DNA of 64,000 nt from Pseudoalteromonas sp. P1-9 (GTDB lineage: Bacteria > Pseudomonadota > Gammaproteobacteria > Enterobacterales > Alteromonadaceae): positions 213,951-277,950 of the forward strand of contig NZ_LKBD01000001.1 in assembly GCF_001399975.1 (NCBI RefSeq). Reading direction: 5' to 3'. The translations under genes were made by a program, and so were the position numbers. Below, in pieces: positions 1 to 8,617 of this stretch. Within the stretch, counting starts at the first letter, position 1. Each line of letters starts with the position of its first letter. The notes under the pieces were generated by a model. It saw only the letters and a program-made list of their open reading frames with translations, was not told the origin of the DNA and searched no databases.

Positions 1-68
1 GCATAAACGCCAATGAAAATTAGCAGGGCGAAATATAATAAAATAGAAAAAGTCGCGTAATCGAACAT
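1..68 (-). CDS. Sodium:solute symporter family protein (N-terminal fragment, runs off window)
   Basis: The first 22 codons of a gene that leaves the window on the minus strand. The ATG is at 68-66 and the fragment starts MFDYATFSILLYFALLIFIG. A short polar start followed directly by a membrane helix of this form is typical of the first helix of SSS/PutP-type sodium:solute symporters. The family call is inference from 22 residues. It follows a 47-aa ORF by 25 bp and is probably co-transcribed with it. No strong ribosome site is visible. Confidence 0.5.
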   Translation of the reverse strand, partial: MFDYATFSILLYFALLIFIGVY

Positions 69-93
69 TTTATTTCAGTACTAATTAATTATG

Positions 94-237
94 TTATTTG
101 CTTTGAGAATTTGCGTAGCGCCCTTGTGAGTCACCTGAGATTCGCTTTTTAGCAAGAGAACCCGCGGCTAATAAGTAACTTACAGCGGCGATAAATTTAA
201 AAGAAAGGTACCCAAAAAGATCCGTTTTAGTACTCAT
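94..237 (-). CDS. Small hypothetical protein, 47 aa, one possible membrane segment
   Basis: A short ORF starting ATG at 237-235 and ending TAA at 96-94. A good Shine-Dalgarno (GAGG) sits about 8 bases upstream, which is the main reason to believe it. The protein begins MSTKTDLFGYLSFKFIAAVS, has a hydrophobic stretch at about residues 8-28 and a basic, Ser/Gln-rich tail. It lies 25 bp upstream of the probable symporter gene, so it may be a leader gene or accessory small protein of that operon. I do not recognise a family. Confidence 0.5.
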   Translation of the reverse strand: MSTKTDLFGYLSFKFIAAVSYLLAAGSLAKKRISGDSQGRYANSQSK

Positions 238-590
238 GATATTTACCTCATATGGTTAAAATTGATTACAATTCTAATTATTTGAGCTCTAATTTCAAGT
301 GAATAAAACTTGATCAACACAGGAAGTGTGTTTAAGTATTTGTTTATATTGATCTAATTTATTTTTAACGTTTTTATGATTTATTTAGATTTAGTTAGAT
401 AAACAAATATTAATTTGAAGTCGAAGCAAATAAGGCTCAATCGGTGAAATAAATTGGCCTGTTTTCTGGTTTATACCGTATAGACGGTGCATTTATGCCA
501 ATCGGCTACACTCTTTTAGTTATGTTTGCATTTTCAGCGATTGGTATGGATGTGAACTTTATCGTGGTTTATTAAAGTTAAGGGGCACAT
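238..590. other. Divergent intergenic region
   Basis: AT-rich spacer between the minus-strand small ORF/symporter and the plus-strand peroxidase gene. It should carry both promoters. A 26-codon plus-strand ORF at 495-575 encodes a hydrophobic peptide. It has no ribosome site and is not called. I see no strong palindrome or repeat. Confidence 0.4.
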
Positions 591-1559
591 TTGAAAACAC
601 TTATTCAATTTTTATCTTGGTCTGGCTTGGTGTTGTCTGCCAATTTAGTTGCACAGGAAAAAGTCACTGCGCAGCAATTTGTCGACTTGCAAGAAGGCAA
701 TAAGCCGTTTGCTGGTTTTCGCCGTGCGCATGCGAAAGGTGCGTGTGTAACAGGCGAGTTTGTCGCTAATGGCGCACTTGCACCCTACACAAAAGCAAGC
801 TTGTTTGAAGCTGGTACGACTGCTTTTGTTGGTCGCTTTTCAATTGCGGGTAGTAATCCAACAGCGCCAGATTTAAAAGCGCCAGTGCGCAGCCTAGCGT
901 TGAGTTTTAATTTAAGCAGCACTGAGCAGTGGCGTATTGCCATGAATACACCGCCTGCGATGGCGGTCACTAATGCACATGATTTTTATCAGCAAATTGT
1001 GGCAATTAAGCAAGGACCTACTGCGATTAAAGCATTTTTTAATGAGCATCCTGAAAGTAAAGACTTTTTAAATTGGAAAGCCAGCTACACACCGTCTTCG
1101 AGTTTTGCTCTTGAGCAATACAACAGCATAAATGCGTTCTATTTGATTGATAATCAAAGCAATAAACACGCTGTTAGGTGGCATGTTATGCCTAGCGATA
1201 ACACACCAAATACTCTTGCAAATAGTAATAACGCGCTGTTTGATGAGTTGGCAAACCGTTTAGCAGGTGGGCCTGTATCCTTTAATTGGGTATTTACTTT
1301 AGCCAGTACTGACGATGATGAAACTAATCCTGCGGTAATTTGGCCAAGCTCACGCGAACAGATATCTGCGGGAGTGCTCAAGATTAAAACTATCGATGCC
1401 AGCGAAGATGCGCGCTGCCACGACATAAACTTTGATCCGCTAACTTTACCAACAGGCGTTGTCGCGACTCAAGATCCCATCTTGAATGCGCGCTCTGCTG
1501 CATATGCAGAGTCTTATCGTCGCAGAGCGAAAGAAAAACTGCTGGAGGCGCTGCAATGA
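591..1559 (+). CDS. Catalase-related peroxidase (SrpA-like), exported
   Basis: 322 aa. The TTG start is supported by AGGGG 6 bases upstream and by a signal peptide directly after it (hydrophobic residues about 5-20, cleavage near ANLVAQ). The body matches the single-domain catalase-related peroxidases: the N-terminal KGACVTGEF segment, the RSLALSFN segment at about 101-108, and a C-terminal DPILNARSAAYAESYRRR segment that holds the conserved Tyr expected to ligate heme. Known members are periplasmic heme peroxidases with weak catalase activity. Its stop overlaps the start of the cytochrome b561 gene by 4 bp (ATGA), so the two are translationally coupled. This is a common pairing in marine gammaproteobacteria. 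Confidence 0.85.
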   Translation: MKTLIQFLSWSGLVLSANLVAQEKVTAQQFVDLQEGNKPFAGFRRAHAKGACVTGEFVANGALAPYTKASLFEAGTTAFVGRFSIAGSNPTAPDLKAPVRSLALSFNLSSTEQWRIAMNTPPAMAVTNAHDFYQQIVAIKQGPTAIKAFFNEHPESKDFLNWKASYTPSSSFALEQYNSINAFYLIDNQSNKHAVRWHVMPSDNTPNTLANSNNALFDELANRLAGGPVSFNWVFTLASTDDDETNPAVIWPSSREQISAGVLKIKTIDASEDARCHDINFDPLTLPTGVVATQDPILNARSAAYAESYRRRAKEKLLEALQ

Positions 1560-2074
1560 TTGCTAAACACAGCTTAAGTTTAAGACTATTACACTGGGTA
1601 ATGGCGATGATGTTCGTATCGTTGTTTGCTGCAGGTTTAACTATGGTTAGTTCACTTGAACCATGGCAACCCAGTTTACTGGCGCTACATAAGGCGTTTG
1701 GCTTAGTTGCTTTAGTATTATTTGTGCTGCGTGTGTGCACCAAATTTAGCTCAACGCCGGTAACTAAGAGCGGTGATGAATCTAAGTTGCAGAAAATGGC
1801 AGCAAGCGGTGTGCATTTTCTACTTTATTGCCTGATGTGTGCAGTGCCACTAACGGGCATTTTGTCGCAGTATTTTGCCAGTAAGCCAATCTCGTTTTTT
1901 GGCATAGTGAGCATTGGCGTGAAAAGCGAACCAAACATTGTGCTTTATGGCCTGTTTCGTGAATTACACAGCTTATTTATTACTGTTTTTGCCTTGCTAA
2001 TTTTGATGCATGTCGCGGGTGCGCTGTATCATCACTTTATTAAAAAGGACGATACTTTAAAACGCATGCTTTAA
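1556..2074 (+). CDS. Cytochrome b561 family protein
   Basis: 172 aa with four predicted membrane helices (about 14-34, 44-60, 83-105, 135-160). His residues are spaced as in b561 proteins: LLHWVMAM (first helix), ALHKAFG (second), GVHFLLY (third), ELHSLF and LMHVAGALYHHF (last). These would bind two hemes b. The likely role is to pass electrons from the quinone pool to the periplasmic peroxidase encoded just upstream, with which it overlaps by 4 bp. A strong bidirectional terminator follows about 40 bp downstream. Confidence 0.88.
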   Translation: MIAKHSLSLRLLHWVMAMMFVSLFAAGLTMVSSLEPWQPSLLALHKAFGLVALVLFVLRVCTKFSSTPVTKSGDESKLQKMAASGVHFLLYCLMCAVPLTGILSQYFASKPISFFGIVSIGVKSEPNIVLYGLFRELHSLFITVFALLILMHVAGALYHHFIKKDDTLKRML

Positions 2075-2112
2075 TGTTTATTGTTTTTTTACATGGCGAC
2101 GTTATCGACAAT

Positions 2113-2146
2113 AAAAAGCGAGTTGGGAAACCCTAACTCGCTTTTT
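2113..2146. terminator. Bidirectional rho-independent terminator
   Basis: Long inverted repeat AAAAAGCGAGTT-GGG / CCC-T-AACTCGCTTTTT with a single bulged T. A-run and T-run flanks let it work in both directions, between the converging b561 and RND pump genes. Confidence 0.88.
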
Positions 2147-2175
2147 AATTTTGCTTTTAATCAGCTAGCAAGGTG

Positions 2176-5100
2176 TTAATTTACTTTCACTTTGCGATAG
2201 CTTAGGCGGTAAAAAATGCTATAGAACACAGGCACGGCAATCAGTGTGAGCAAGGTTGCAAATGCTAAACCTCCCATAATGGTTACCGACATATCGGCGA
2301 AGAACGCATCGCTTAAAAGCGGCGCCATACCTAAAATGGTGGTAATCGCAGCCAGCGCAACAGGGCGTAAACGTGACGCGCTGGCCGATAAAATAGCTTC
2401 GTTTGGTACGCTGCCTTCTTTAATTTGCAGATCAATTTCTTCAAGTAAAACAATGGCATTTTTAATTAACATGCCAAATAAACTTAAGAAACCCAGCAGT
2501 GACATAAAGCCAAACGGCATATCGGTAACAAGTAAACCAGTTACAACGCCTACTGCAGCCATTGGCACAACTAACCAAATAATCAGTGGCTGACGCACGC
2601 GGCCAAATAACACAATTGAAATCAACAGCATCACTAAAAAGCCCGCAGGCAAGCCTGTACCAAGTGCTTTTTGTGCATCGCGTGATGACTCGTATTCACC
2701 ACCCCATTCTAGGCTATAGCCAGCAGGTAGTTGCATTGCTTCAATTTGCGGTTTGATACGTGCAAATGCTTTACCTGCGGTTTCATCAAAGCCTGGGTCG
2801 GCAAGTACAGTAATGGTTCTTACGCGGTCGCGACGGTGAATTTGAGTCTCTTCGTTTTCCAGTTTTAAGCCCGTTGATACTTGCCTAAATGGAATGTATT
2901 TACGCTGTGATGAACTCCACACTAAGCTGTTTTCTATTGCTTCGGTTTCCGATTGGCCTGAGCTTGCAACTTTGGCGGTAATGGCATAGCTGTAATCACC
3001 ATCTTGCAAGCGGCCAAGTTCCAGCCCCGTTGATGCATATTGAATAGTTTGTGCAAAATCATTACGTGAAACCGCTGCAATGCCCGCGTTAACCGAATCA
3101 TAATGGGTATTTAACACTAAGCCTTTTTCACGCCAATCATGGCGAATATCGCGAATTTTGCCATCGTTTAGCATAATGTTTTCAGCTTCACGGGCTAACT
3201 GGCGTAGTACTTCAGAATCTGGGCCTGAGAATCGCGCTGCTAATTTAGCACCGCCACCTGGGCCAAACTGCATGCGTTCGGTATAAAAATCGGCGTTGAG
3301 ATCGATATCTGGCATCAGCTTAGTTAACTGCTGAATCACACCGTCAATTTCATCGCGCTGGTGGGTGCGTGCCAAGAAAAAGCCGTAACTTTCGTTTGGT
3401 TGTTGTGGCGCATAAGTTAAGGTAAAGCGATCTGCACCACGGCCAACAAAGCTGGTTACTGACTTTATTTCATCAAAGTGCAGCAGCATTTTTTCGGTAT
3501 CGGCTACTTTTTTGGTGGTTTCGCGAATATCTTGCCCTTGTGGCCCCCAATAATGCACAAAGAAAATAGGTGCATTTGAAGGCGGGAAGAAACCTTGTTT
3601 CACTAAACCAAAACTGGCGTAGGCAACAAAAGTAATAGCAAACAGTACCGCAACCGTAATCCATCTTAATTTAAGTGCGCTGTGCAGTAGGGCGATATAA
3701 CCACGGTAAAATGCACTGTGGCCAGATTGTGTATCAGATTGCTGCTCCACTTTATAAAAGTATTTACCAAATAGCGGCACTACGGTGATTGCTAATACCC
3801 AGCTGAGCATGAGTGAAATTAACACCACCGCAAATAGCGAGTAAAGAAACTCACCCGTTGCGTCGTCTGATAAACCAATGCCCGAGAAGGCAGCGATTCC
3901 GATTACTGTTGCACCTAATAATGGCCATTGCGTACGTTTTACAATAAAGCTTGCGGCTTCAAGCGCTTTTTTGCCTTGTTTCATGCGCAGCATCATACCT
4001 TCGGCAACTACAATGGCATTATCAACCAGCATCCCCATAGCAATTACCATAGCGCCCAGCGAAATACGCTGTAACTGCAAACCCATCAGCCACATAATTA
4101 ATACGGTGCCCATTACTGTAATTAACAATACCGAGCCAACCACGACGCCTGAGCGCCAGCCCATAAATACCATTAGCGTTAAGGTTACAACAATCACCGA
4201 CATGATTAGATTATTAATAAACCCTTTTACAGATTCATCAACAATATTGGCTTGGTCGTAAATTGGGGTCAGTGTGATGCCTGCAGGCAGCTCGTTTAAT
4301 AAGTCGGCCACTTTAGCATTCACGCGCTTGCCCACTTCAACAATGTTGACATCGTTTAACGCCGATACGGCAAGGGTAATTGCTTCGTTACCTTGGTAGC
4401 GAATAAGCGTAGGCTGGATATCGAGCGGTTCAAATTTAAGCTCAGCAATATCACGAATTTTAAATGATTGGTTAGTACCCGGTACAACAATTGTTAGGTT
4501 ATAAATTTCTTCAATTTGATCTAGCGGGTTTTCAACAATTAAGCGCAGGCTGCGGCCTTCTAATTGAATACGACCGCCATTAAATGGTTTTAAATTTTCT
4601 TCAAGTAGTGCGGTGATCTCTGGAAATGAAATACCTAAGCCCGACAACTGATATGGGTTAATGTAAGCCACCAATTGCTCTTGTTGTACACCACTGACTT
4701 GCACTTTGGCAACGCCTTCGGTGATGAGTAAATCGCGGCGAATAATGCGGGCAAATTCACGTAACTCTTGCGGGCTAAATTCAGGCGCACTGAGCGCGTA
4801 ATACATGCCGTAAACATCACCAAAGTCATCGTAAACCGTTGGTGCGTGGCTACCTGATGGCAAAATGCTGGTGACATCGCGCAGTCGTTTTCTCAGCTCA
4901 TCCCATATTTGCGGTAACTCGTTTGAGTCGAAGTTTGGTTTTACTTCAACGGTAATTTCCGACAAACCGGGCTTTGAAATAGACGTTAGCTGTTTAAGTT
5001 GCGGCATTTGTTGCAGCGCAATTTCAAGTTGTTCGGTGACTTCGCGCTCAACTTTTTGCGCACTAGCGCCCGGAAACTGGGTTACAACTTGCACTTGCTT

Positions 5101-5226
5101 AATGGTAAATGCCGGGTCTTCTAAGCGACCAATGTTACTTAAACCAAGGATGCCACCAATTAATAATACAATCACCAGCAGCCATATATTGACTGGGTTT
5201 TTAATTGAATAACGAGCGATATCCAC
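2176..5226 (-). CDS. RND efflux transporter permease subunit (HAE1-like)
   Basis: 1016 aa, the normal length for an inner-membrane RND pump. N-terminal helix at about 12-32, then a large periplasmic porter domain. A block of helices spans about 335-490 with the proton-relay segment MLVDNAIVVAEG (Asp402), then a second porter domain and a C-terminal helix block at about 850-1010 with FGMLIKNAIVLLEE. It has a single Asp in helix 4 where AcrB has two, as in the TriC/VmeI-like branch. The GTG start lies 2 bp after the adaptor stop, so the two are co-translated. No outer-membrane channel gene is adjacent, so a TolC encoded elsewhere is probably used. Substrate cannot be read from sequence. Confidence 0.92.
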   Translation of the reverse strand: MDIARYSIKNPVNIWLLVIVLLIGGILGLSNIGRLEDPAFTIKQVQVVTQFPGASAQKVEREVTEQLEIALQQMPQLKQLTSISKPGLSEITVEVKPNFDSNELPQIWDELRKRLRDVTSILPSGSHAPTVYDDFGDVYGMYYALSAPEFSPQELREFARIIRRDLLITEGVAKVQVSGVQQEQLVAYINPYQLSGLGISFPEITALLEENLKPFNGGRIQLEGRSLRLIVENPLDQIEEIYNLTIVVPGTNQSFKIRDIAELKFEPLDIQPTLIRYQGNEAITLAVSALNDVNIVEVGKRVNAKVADLLNELPAGITLTPIYDQANIVDESVKGFINNLIMSVIVVTLTLMVFMGWRSGVVVGSVLLITVMGTVLIMWLMGLQLQRISLGAMVIAMGMLVDNAIVVAEGMMLRMKQGKKALEAASFIVKRTQWPLLGATVIGIAAFSGIGLSDDATGEFLYSLFAVVLISLMLSWVLAITVVPLFGKYFYKVEQQSDTQSGHSAFYRGYIALLHSALKLRWITVAVLFAITFVAYASFGLVKQGFFPPSNAPIFFVHYWGPQGQDIRETTKKVADTEKMLLHFDEIKSVTSFVGRGADRFTLTYAPQQPNESYGFFLARTHQRDEIDGVIQQLTKLMPDIDLNADFYTERMQFGPGGGAKLAARFSGPDSEVLRQLAREAENIMLNDGKIRDIRHDWREKGLVLNTHYDSVNAGIAAVSRNDFAQTIQYASTGLELGRLQDGDYSYAITAKVASSGQSETEAIENSLVWSSSQRKYIPFRQVSTGLKLENEETQIHRRDRVRTITVLADPGFDETAGKAFARIKPQIEAMQLPAGYSLEWGGEYESSRDAQKALGTGLPAGFLVMLLISIVLFGRVRQPLIIWLVVPMAAVGVVTGLLVTDMPFGFMSLLGFLSLFGMLIKNAIVLLEEIDLQIKEGSVPNEAILSASASRLRPVALAAITTILGMAPLLSDAFFADMSVTIMGGLAFATLLTLIAVPVFYSIFYRLSYRKVKVN

Positions 5227-5228
5227 AG

Positions 5229-6317
5229 TTATAGCTCCGCTTTATAGGGTTTTACAATCATGCCTTCGCGCATTTGTGCGGCGCCTGCGGCTACTATTAA
5301 ATCACCTTCGGTAATACCACTTTTAATGGCTGCAAAACGGGTTTTAACCGATAACACATCGACGTTTGTCTTGCTTACTTGTGCTGTGTCGCGATTGAAT
5401 TTCCAAACATGAAAACCCTCGCTATCATTACCTTGTAAAGCGTTAAATGGCACCAGTAAATGTTGCTCGTCGCTCTGATTTTCAAGGCTTACTTGTACAA
5501 CCGCACGGGCACCTGGGGTTAAATTGGTATCATTGGCTTGTGCGGCAAATACCACCTTGTATGTTTGTGTAATTGGGTCGGGCTGAGTGGCATGCTCAAT
5601 GTATTCTAATTGGTAAATTTTATCGGGCGCCGAAATAATATGTGCATTAGCGCCAACTAACGAACCCTCTTTGTATTTACTTACTAAACGCTCCGGTACA
5701 TTCACATTAAAGTAATAGCGCGAAACATCTTGTAGGCGAGCCACAATATCGCCGGCTTGTACGTAGTTTCCTTTTTCAGCGAAACGTTCTGAGATCTGCG
5801 CGTTAAATGGCGCGAGTAAGGTGGTGTAACTGAGATCTTTTTCAGCGCGTTTAAGCGCGATATCGGCCAGTTCAAAGTTGGTTTTTGCGTTATCTAACTG
5901 ACTTTGAGATACCAAACCGTTTTTTGCCGTTGCTTCAATACGTTCTAAATCTCGTGTTGCCTGACTTAAGCGAGCTTCGGCTTCTTGCACGCGTTGTTTA
6001 AACGGGGTTGGGTCTATTTGTGCAAGCAGTTGACCTTGGTTTGCCAGCGTACCTGTCATTAACTGTGTTTGGATTAAACGACCAGATACTTCAAAACTTA
6101 AATCGACGGTTTTTACTGCCGACACTTCTGCAGGGAAAGTACGGTTAACTAATTTGGCGTTGCTTACAGCTGGTACTAGCTTCACGGCTTGTACTTTTTC
6201 TACAGTAAGTTGTTCGGCAGGGGCGTCGGAACACGCTTGCAAAAACAAAGTTAACAGTGAAAGTGCGACTAATTTTACACGGGTCGCAGAGGTAAAAAAG
6301 TGAGTTTTCATAGTCAT
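5229..6317 (-). CDS. RND efflux periplasmic adaptor (membrane fusion protein)
   Basis: 362 aa. The N-terminus has a hydrophobic segment ending in a lipobox-like FLQACSD, so it is probably a lipoprotein anchored in the inner membrane. Then the usual adaptor order: beta-strand/lipoyl half (DLSFEVSGRL), alpha-helical hairpin at about 95-155 (AEARLSQATRDLERIEATAK), second lipoyl half (LLAPFNAQISERF) and beta-barrel. It bridges the RND pump and an outer-membrane channel. It is first gene of the pump operon, divergent from a TetR gene across a 215-bp spacer holding a palindrome. Confidence 0.92.
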   Translation of the reverse strand: MTMKTHFFTSATRVKLVALSLLTLFLQACSDAPAEQLTVEKVQAVKLVPAVSNAKLVNRTFPAEVSAVKTVDLSFEVSGRLIQTQLMTGTLANQGQLLAQIDPTPFKQRVQEAEARLSQATRDLERIEATAKNGLVSQSQLDNAKTNFELADIALKRAEKDLSYTTLLAPFNAQISERFAEKGNYVQAGDIVARLQDVSRYYFNVNVPERLVSKYKEGSLVGANAHIISAPDKIYQLEYIEHATQPDPITQTYKVVFAAQANDTNLTPGARAVVQVSLENQSDEQHLLVPFNALQGNDSEGFHVWKFNRDTAQVSKTNVDVLSVKTRFAAIKSGITEGDLIVAAGAAQMREGMIVKPYKAEL

Positions 6318-6441
6318 TGTTGCTTAGTCGTCAAAGTTTAATAAAACGAACTTGATTTTATCTTTATGATTTTTAAAGCATTTAAAACCTAAAATAGAAA
6401 ACCGTTAACGGCTAAAGACGCTTCAGTACAATCATTGATCA

Positions 6442-6466
6442 AGTAAACTGTACGGTGTAGTTTACT
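6442..6466. promoter_or_regulatory. Candidate TetR operator in the efflux pump / tetR spacer
   Basis: Inverted repeat AGTAAAC-N11-GTTTACT, with further partial symmetry in the spacer. A lone AGTAAACC half-site follows at 6481-6488. Its position between the divergent pump operon and the tetR gene, and its spacing, fit a TetR-family operator. Binding is inferred. Confidence 0.6.
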
Positions 6467-6532
6467 GGTCGCAATTGAAAAGTAAACCAATTAGTGTAAA
6501 AATAATTTCCAACTTTTCTAAGAGACCAAATC

Positions 6533-7144
6533 ATGAGCGAAGCCAAAATCAGCCGCAGTATGCAAAAACGCCAAGCGATTATTGATGGCGCAAAAACGGC
6601 ATTCCAGCAATATGGTGTAAGCGACACCAGCATGGATAAAATTGCCGAAACTGCGCAAGTATCAAAGCGTACTGTTTACAATCACTTTGAAAGTAAAGAG
6701 ATTTTGGTAACTCACATTATTCGTGATATTTGGAGTCAGAATATTCTGACGTATGAGTTTGAATACGATAAAAATCGAGATTTGCGCAGTCAGCTGAGCG
6801 AGTTGATTGCCAACGAACTTCAGTTTATGTGCGATCAAGGCACACTTGATTTAATTCGCGTGGCGATGGGTCACTGCTTATTTAACCCAGAGATGTCTAA
6901 TGGTGAGTTGCGTGAGTTCTTTGAACAAGAAACAACGCTTATTCGTTGGCTTAGACATGCTATGGAAGATGGAAAATTTCGTAAAAAAGACCCGTATCTA
7001 GTATCTGAGCAATTACTAGGTTTGTTAAAAGGGCAAGCTTTTTGGCCGCAGGTGTTACATTTTGATGAGCGATTGACTGAAGCGCAAATGCGCGAGCTAA
7101 CAAATGATACTTTGGACTTGTTTTTAAGCTACTACGAAATTTAA
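6533..7144 (+). CDS. TetR/AcrR family transcriptional regulator
   Basis: 203 aa. N-terminal TetR helix-turn-helix at about residues 13-58: KRQAIIDGAKTAFQQYG, then TSMDKIAETAQVSKRTVYNHF. A divergent ligand-binding C-terminal domain follows that resembles the AcrR C-terminal type. It is divergent from the RND adaptor/pump operon and most likely represses it, and itself, through the palindrome at 6442-6466. The inducing ligand is unknown. Confidence 0.88.
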   Translation: MSEAKISRSMQKRQAIIDGAKTAFQQYGVSDTSMDKIAETAQVSKRTVYNHFESKEILVTHIIRDIWSQNILTYEFEYDKNRDLRSQLSELIANELQFMCDQGTLDLIRVAMGHCLFNPEMSNGELREFFEQETTLIRWLRHAMEDGKFRKKDPYLVSEQLLGLLKGQAFWPQVLHFDERLTEAQMRELTNDTLDLFLSYYEI

Positions 7145-7180
7145 TTGGGTTAACGCGGTTTTGGCGTAAATGCAACCGCG

Positions 7181-7864
7181 TTAGCTAAGGCGCAGTACCA
7201 TTTTGACGTAAGTTAGGTGGTGTTTTAAAAAAGGCTCACCTTCAACAGTTAAGCCAAACCGACGATAAAACGGTACGGCTGTTTCGCGGGCATCAAGCCA
7301 AAATTTTTCAATATTGCGCTTTTTAACATCGCTTATAATATGCTGTAAAAGTTCGCTACCGAGCCCTTGGTTTTGGTAACTAGGCAAGGTGGCAAATTTG
7401 CGCAAACGCGCTTCGTTTTTATTGATAAATAACGATGCTACACATATTAGGGTCTGTTGATCTTTGCTGTTCTATTTTTGTTCTTGTTGAGCGTGCTTTA
7501 TCGCGGCGCTCGATGTGTGGCCTAGCAATCTAAGCGAATATCGAGCAACAATGAGAAAAGTGCGCTCAAAAGAACCGTTCGGCAGCGCTTGATTGGGCTT
7601 TCTACTGTGTTATCGGCTGACTCACATAGAGTAACTATGCCACACAGCCTCTGCCTTGTATAAACCCCAATCAAACTGCTGCAAAAATGAACTTGAAAGG
7701 TCAACAGACCCTAACTCTCGCTTGATTTCAATGCCAAAGTGGACGGCATTTTGGTCTTCCGGTGATTGGCAAAAATCCATTGGCTTGTTTGGCCACAATA
7801 CGTGATGACGCACGCTAATCGTTTAAGCGGCGGTAATTTGTTGTACTTGAAAGGGTGAAGGCAT
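7181..7864 (-). pseudogene. GNAT acetyltransferase gene split by a MITE and carrying a nonsense codon
   Basis: The ATG (7864-7862) lies 2 bp after the SDR stop. The frame reads MPSPFQVQQITAA, then an in-frame TAA (7825-7823), then TISVRHHVLWPNKPMDF up to Leu at 7714-7712. There a 262-bp element interrupts it. Removing 7450-7711 and one copy of the flanking TA restores the frame exactly (GAG TTA ATA TGT), giving IKRELICVASLFINKNEARL and the acetyl-CoA loop YQNQGLGSELL, and finishing at 7181. Intact, it would be a GNAT of about 139 aa. With an internal stop and an insertion it is almost certainly dead, although the part downstream of the element is still open. It was the last gene of the XRE-GFA-SDR operon. 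Confidence 0.88.
7450..7711. mobile_element. MITE-like element, copy A (262 bp, TA target duplication)
   Basis: Terminal inverted repeats GGGTCTGTTGA(T/C)CTTT at both ends, flanked by TA on each side (7448-7449 and 7712-7713). No transposase frame is present. Deleting the element plus one TA rebuilds the GNAT reading frame, which proves the boundaries. A TA duplication is typical of elements moved by IS630/Tc1-type transposases (family knowledge). A diverged copy lies at 46176-46439. In reverse complement, this copy shares with it blocks such as GCAGCAGTTTG, CAAGCGCTGCC and GCCGCGAT in the same order. Confidence 0.85.
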
Positions 7865-7866
7865 TA

Positions 7867-8613
7867 TTAGATGCCACCTGTAACATCAAGTATTTTTCCG
7901 GTGATAAACGAGGCGTCGTCTGATAATAAATAAGCGATGCTATTTGCCACTTCAATAGGTTGTCCGCCACGTTTAAGTGGAATTTTCTCTTTAAGTCGGT
8001 CAACGCGCGTTGGTTCGCCGCCGTCGCTATGAATATCAGTATAAATAAGTCCTGGGCGTATAGCGTTAACACGAATACCGCGCTCGGCAACTTCTAGGGC
8101 AAGGCCACGGGTCAGTGAATCTACCGCGCCTTTTGCCGCGGCGTAGTCAACGTATTCAAAGGGCGCGCCTGATTGCGATGCACCCGAAGATACATTCACA
8201 ATTGCGCCATCACTAGGGCAACGTTTTATAAATTCTTTTGCGCATAAAAAGGTGCTGGTAAGATTACCGTTAACGGTATTTAAAAAGCGCTCAAGGGAAA
8301 TATCTGAAAGTGTGCTTTGTTTAAATAAAATGCCTGCGTTATTAACGAGATAATTCACTTTGCCCAAATTCGCTTCAATGTCATCAAAAAGGTGAGTAAC
8401 TGCGTTTTCGTTTGTGACATCTGAACAAAATGTATCGCACATTCCGCCGTTTTGTTTTATCTCATTTGCAACATCTGTTGCGGCATCGTCATTTTTAACA
8501 TAGTTAATAGCGACACGATAACCACGCTTAGCGAGCAGTTTTGCCGTAGCGGCGCCAATACCGCGAGAAGCACCGGTAACTAAAACAACTTTGTTTATTG
8601 TGTCTTTATTCAT
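7867..8613 (-). CDS. SDR family oxidoreductase (FabG-like)
   Basis: 248 aa classical short-chain dehydrogenase. NAD(P) motif TGASRGIGAA near residue 14, NNAG at about 91-94, catalytic Ser in VNVSSGAS, and YAAAK (Tyr and Lys of the catalytic tetrad) followed by GAVDSLTRGLALE. C-terminus ends FITGKILDVTGGI. The substrate is not evident; the SDR family is broad. It follows the GFA gene by 4 bp and precedes the broken GNAT gene by 2 bp, in an operon headed by an XRE-type regulator. Confidence 0.88.
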   Translation of the reverse strand: MNKDTINKVVLVTGASRGIGAATAKLLAKRGYRVAINYVKNDDAATDVANEIKQNGGMCDTFCSDVTNENAVTHLFDDIEANLGKVNYLVNNAGILFKQSTLSDISLERFLNTVNGNLTSTFLCAKEFIKRCPSDGAIVNVSSGASQSGAPFEYVDYAAAKGAVDSLTRGLALEVAERGIRVNAIRPGLIYTDIHSDGGEPTRVDRLKEKIPLKRGGQPIEVANSIAYLLSDDASFITGKILDVTGGI

Positions 8614-8617
8614 AATG

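Noticed and set aside
495..575. 26-codon hydrophobic ORF before the peroxidase gene
   Set aside because: No ribosome site, no recognised family, and the frame only runs back to a stop at 450; more likely leader sequence or a remnant.
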